A stretch of 20,356 nt of DNA, taken from the IMG/VR virus record IMGVR_UViG_3300025698_000077, positions 1 through 20,356 of that record; one strand, given 5' to 3'. This stretch comes from a virus. How positions within the stretch are numbered: the stretch's first letter is position 1; every line of letters begins with the position of its first letter. The position numbers and the translations under genes were made by a program. Of the stretch, positions 20,282 through 20,356 are shown one piece after another. The notes under the pieces were generated by a model. It made no database searches. It was not told the origin of the DNA and saw only the letters and a list, made by a program, of their open reading frames with translations.

Positions 20282-20356
20282 GAAACAAAGGTGTAGTAGA
20301 GTCCCTTTAACTATTACAAGCGTGTTTCATGGTTCCCTATGCAATGGTATGCCTGG

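Larger units (their letters stand above)
19980..20356. other. 377-base end region without a convincing gene
   Basis: The first 140 bases are GC-richer than the rest; the remainder is AT-rich and holds the nested repeats listed separately. A 31-codon minus-strand frame (20112-20017, MSVWHSLASAEHKSW) has GGAG only three bases before its ATG and no recognisable features, so it is not called. No tRNA, promoter of good quality or partial gene at the right edge was found. Confidence 0.4.

Overview
The window is part of the genome of a tailed double-stranded DNA phage, most likely a short-tailed (podovirus-type) phage of the broad N4 / phiEco32-SU10 grouping infecting a Gram-negative bacterium. The portal protein, the start of an N4-gp56-like major capsid protein, a large terminase with the deviant Walker A motif CARGFAKSS, and the order terminase, adaptor, tail tip and fibre, lysis, portal, scaffold, capsid all point there. 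A lipobox protein in the lysis region argues for a Gram-negative host. The DNA is AT-rich, the genes are tightly packed with many ATGA or TAATG stop/start overlaps, and ATGA overlaps show that TGA is a normal stop. No tRNA, rRNA, CRISPR array, transposase or integrase was seen.

Layout. Almost everything from 17.7 kb down to position 1 is one long leftward (minus) block. In transcription order it holds: a small ribbon-helix-helix (RHH) protein (17707-17546); a RepL-like winged-helix protein; a small-terminase candidate; a 23-codon mini-gene; the large terminase; an adaptor-like protein; a 25-codon mini-gene; an Ig-like virion protein; several tail-tip and fibre proteins, including a tail-collar protein with two collar modules and a fibre gene that looks split by an HNH endonuclease gene (9348-7239); a lysis region with a membrane coiled-coil protein, a lipoprotein, a phospholipase A2-like protein, a small hydrophobic protein and a transglycosylase-type lysozyme; a second Ig-like protein; then portal, helical protein, scaffold and the N-terminal part of the major capsid protein, which runs off the left edge.

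The right end (17.7-20.36 kb) is regulatory. A 285-bp divergent region has an operator array built from ATACC/GGTAT half-sites, a leftward promoter with one such site in its spacer, a GC-rich hairpin stretch, and a rightward promoter whose predicted transcript would start at, or within a few bases of, an ATG. Two overlapping rightward genes of unknown function follow. They converge on two leftward genes, a small HTH-like protein and a winged-helix protein. The second has a good sigma70-type promoter inside a divergent region flanked by a perfect 14-bp inverted repeat. Beyond it lie a rightward reading frame with no usable start and about 380 bases with nested inverted repeats and no convincing gene.

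How it works together. The RHH protein probably represses its own operon, which also carries the packaging genes, through the half-site array. The winged-helix proteins are candidate DNA-binding regulators or replication factors. The central block builds the neck, tail tip and receptor-binding structures, the lysis block releases virions, and the portal-scaffold-capsid block builds the prohead. Protein family calls come from reading motifs by eye; no database search was run.
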